Shown here piece by piece: positions 27,828 to 29,701 of a stretch of 29,701 nt of DNA (positions within the stretch are counted from its first letter, which is position 1; each line of letters opens with the position of its first letter). The stretch spans positions 1 through 29,701 of the forward strand of contig JAAOMT010000617.1 in NCBI GenBank assembly GCA_016748015.1, written 5' to 3'. The position numbers and the translations under genes are program-made. Under the pieces are notes generated by a model, which saw only the letters and a list, made by a program, of their open reading frames with translations, had not been told where the DNA came from and ran no database searches. The DNA comes from Geosiphon pyriformis (taxonomy: Eukaryota; Glomeromycota; Glomeromycetes; Archaeosporales; Geosiphonaceae).

Positions 27828-29701
27828 GTGGCGACCACACCAGACACAGCAACTCTAGAGTATTATCAGTCAATTTACACCCACTGCAAGCAAAGATTCA
27901 ACATTCCAGACGGAATTGAAGTTGTAAAGAAATCAGTATACCAATACATTGAAAACCGCATCAACAATTATCTTTTTGGAAACTACAACATTTCAGAAGT
28001 TAGAAGTAACCTCTACAATAATTTAGTGCACTATTCACAATTGGGAACAGAAGACTTGAATAGTGAAACACTTGCTACCTACTTCCAAGAACTTAATTTT
28101 AATATTATTAAGTATTGTGAAGAAAAATATCCAGTACAGTCTAAATACTCTTTTGACTTTGAATCAGAAACAGAAACAAGCAATAAAGGCAAACAAAGAT
28201 TGAAGCAATACTCAAGAACCACTCCAAACACTCCAACACTACAAAAGACAACTGCCAAACACTTGCAAACACCTGAACAAGGAACCAGTGTCAAATTACC
28301 ACTTTCTATTACACCATTTCCAATTTTACTTGTTCAACCACAAACACCAAGTTCACCACTTAGCCGTTTCTCCAGACCAGAAGATTTTCAGTCACCTAGA
28401 AATCCTACTCAACAGCAGGAACCAATATCAACAAGTGCCAATATCATTAATTACTTACAGAAAAATGAAAGTAATCACTCAGAAAGCTTGGAAAGTAAAG
28501 AAACTGAATCAGAACCAGAAGAAATTACAGAAAACGAAGAAGAAATGGCAACTGCTTACATTGCAAAAATCCCAGAGTTCACTGGAGAAAACAATGATAC
28601 CAGTCCTCAAGAATGGCTTGACAAGGTTCAAAAAGCAGGAGACGCAAATGGTTAGATTGCAGCGAGAATGCTCAAAGCAATTCTCTACTTTCTCCAAGGA
28701 ACAGCAGGAGAATGGTTTGAAAATTTAGAAAAACCATTCAAAAACTGGCAAGCATTCAAAGATGCTTTTCTACAACAATTCACTGACAACAATACCTCTA
28801 TCACTCTCAGAAACCACTTTTGCAATATCAAACAAGAAACATCTGAATCTGTTATGACCTATCTTGGAAGGTTTAACAAACTTCTCAGATGAATCTGACA
28901 ATTGGAAACCAATGACTACTATTCTGATGCTCAAATTCTGGATCAGTTTATAGCAGGATTAAAAGACAAATTGATTAAGAAAGTCTGTCCACATGCTCTA
29001 GCAGACTTAGCAACTGCTATTAGACATGCAAAAAGCTATAAAATGGCAATAGAAGAAGCAAATTACACCAAGCTTGTAAACCTTGCAATTGGAAAAACCA
29101 GTTCAGCAGCTGAAGAAAAAATAAACCAACTTGCAAAGAAAGTTGAAAGCTACTTCACAAACCAACAACAACCACAAAAATATCAACCTCCACAATGACA
29201 CAACCAAAACAATTTTGGATCATTATCCAACAACCAATTTCAAAATTGTCATTATTGTAGAATTCCAGGACACTGGAAACGAGATTGTAGGAAATTGCAA
29301 AGAGACCAACAAAACAGAAGTAATCAATGTTACTCTTTACCACAACAATCCTATTACCAATCTCCACCACCAACCTATTATTCACCAAGACCCCAAAATC
29401 AAAACTACTATCCACCAGCTCCACAATCAATGCAGCAACAATATCAGCAACTTTTACCAATTCAGCCATATCAGACACCACCCACTCAACAATATCAAGT
29501 ACCAGCAAGAAGATTGGTTCAACATAACCAATTCACACACCAAAATCAATTGCAGAATAACCACAACAGAATCAATCCAAATAGCCAGTTGGTTCCCCAA
29601 AATTCGGGCCAGCAAAGACCCAATCACTATCACACTCAACCCAGTTATCTTACAATACCAGAGGAATCGGATTTTCAACAAACTGCACTTTCTGAAGATG
29701 A
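27828..29701 (+). pseudogene. Gypsy C Gag with N-terminal extension and CCHC zinc knuckle, truncated by the window
   Basis: One frame runs the whole way, with four stop codons (28653 TAG, 28890 TGA, 28896 TGA, 29196 TGA), probably decayed Trp or Arg codons. Parts: an N-terminal domain (27828-28150, VATTPDTATLEYYQ, NLYNNLVHYSQL, EEKYPVQ) matching that of Gypsy B; a Pro/Thr/Ser-rich then acidic linker (ETESEPEEITENEEE); the core Gag from an ATG at 28543 (MATAYIAKIPEFTG, FLQGTAGEWFENLEKPF, QILDQFIAGLKDKLI); a zinc knuckle CHYCRIPGHWKRDC (29247-29288); and a Gln/Pro/Tyr-rich tail. The first codon is GTG with A at -3 and G at +4, and a TAA lies in frame upstream. The C-terminus and Pol lie beyond the window. 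Stops make this copy non-coding as read, although close to intact. Confidence 0.9.

Larger units (their letters stand above)
26831..29701 (+). mobile_element. Gypsy C: Ty3/Gypsy retrotransposon, 5' part, running off the right edge
   Basis: The element starts with a 952-bp LTR (26831-27782), then a primer binding site and Gag in plus orientation; the window ends inside the Gag tail. Its LTR sequence is unlike the Gypsy A/B LTR except at the terminal TGTTAC/GTAACA, but its Gag is homologous to that of Gypsy B along its full length, so it is a related but separate family. A possible left duplication is ATGT (26827-26830), which cannot be checked without the right end. It has few stops and is the best-kept Gag in the window. 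Confidence 0.9.

Overview
The window is a gene-poor, very AT-rich (roughly 25% GC by eye) stretch of eukaryotic repeat DNA. Almost everything recognisable is retrotransposon sequence. The organism is most likely an arbuscular mycorrhizal fungus (Glomeromycotina, of the Rhizophagus/Gigaspora kind). That rests on base composition and on how closely the LINE ORF1/RNase H proteins and the dUTPase-containing Gypsy polyprotein resemble proteins I remember from those genomes; I ran no database search. No bacterial-type gene, tRNA, rRNA or CRISPR array was seen.

Layout. 1-1008: 176-bp tandem satellite, 46% GC and CpG-rich, running off the left edge and bordered by a small possible gene (965-1349, minus). 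2114-4385 (minus): decayed ORF1-only LINE-like element with poly(A) tail (LINE A). 4850-25082 (minus): a second LINE (LINE B) in three collinear pieces (4850-6488, 12586-14435, 24456-25082), split by two Gypsy/Ty3 elements. Gypsy A (6489-12585, plus) is heavily decayed, and its 5' half is replaced by two inverted LTR ends. Gypsy B (14436-24455, minus) is nearly complete: LTRs, PBS, PPT, Gag, protease, Cys-rich module, dUTPase, RT, RNase H, DD35E integrase and an extra post-integrase region. 25554-25660: a solo LINE 3' tail. 26441-26830: an LTR fragment, cut by Gypsy C (26831 to the right edge, plus), whose 5' LTR, PBS and Gag are present.

How it fits together. The nesting gives relative ages: LINE B first, then Gypsy A and Gypsy B inside it; separately, an old LTR hit later by Gypsy C. 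Gypsy B lies inside a LINE B codon run with a GTGT duplication, and the LINE reading frame is restored when the element is ignored.

The most notable signal is mutational. Gypsy A compared with Gypsy B, and the two LTRs of Gypsy B compared with each other, differ overwhelmingly by C/T and G/A transitions on both strands, often where CpA/TpG became TpA. In Gypsy A this changed all three integrase catalytic acids (D,D,E to N,N,K). It resembles repeat-induced point mutation or intense 5-methylcytosine decay. The satellite keeps its CpGs. Every coding region here appears non-functional as read, apart from a possible small gene at 965-1349 that cannot be confirmed from sequence alone.
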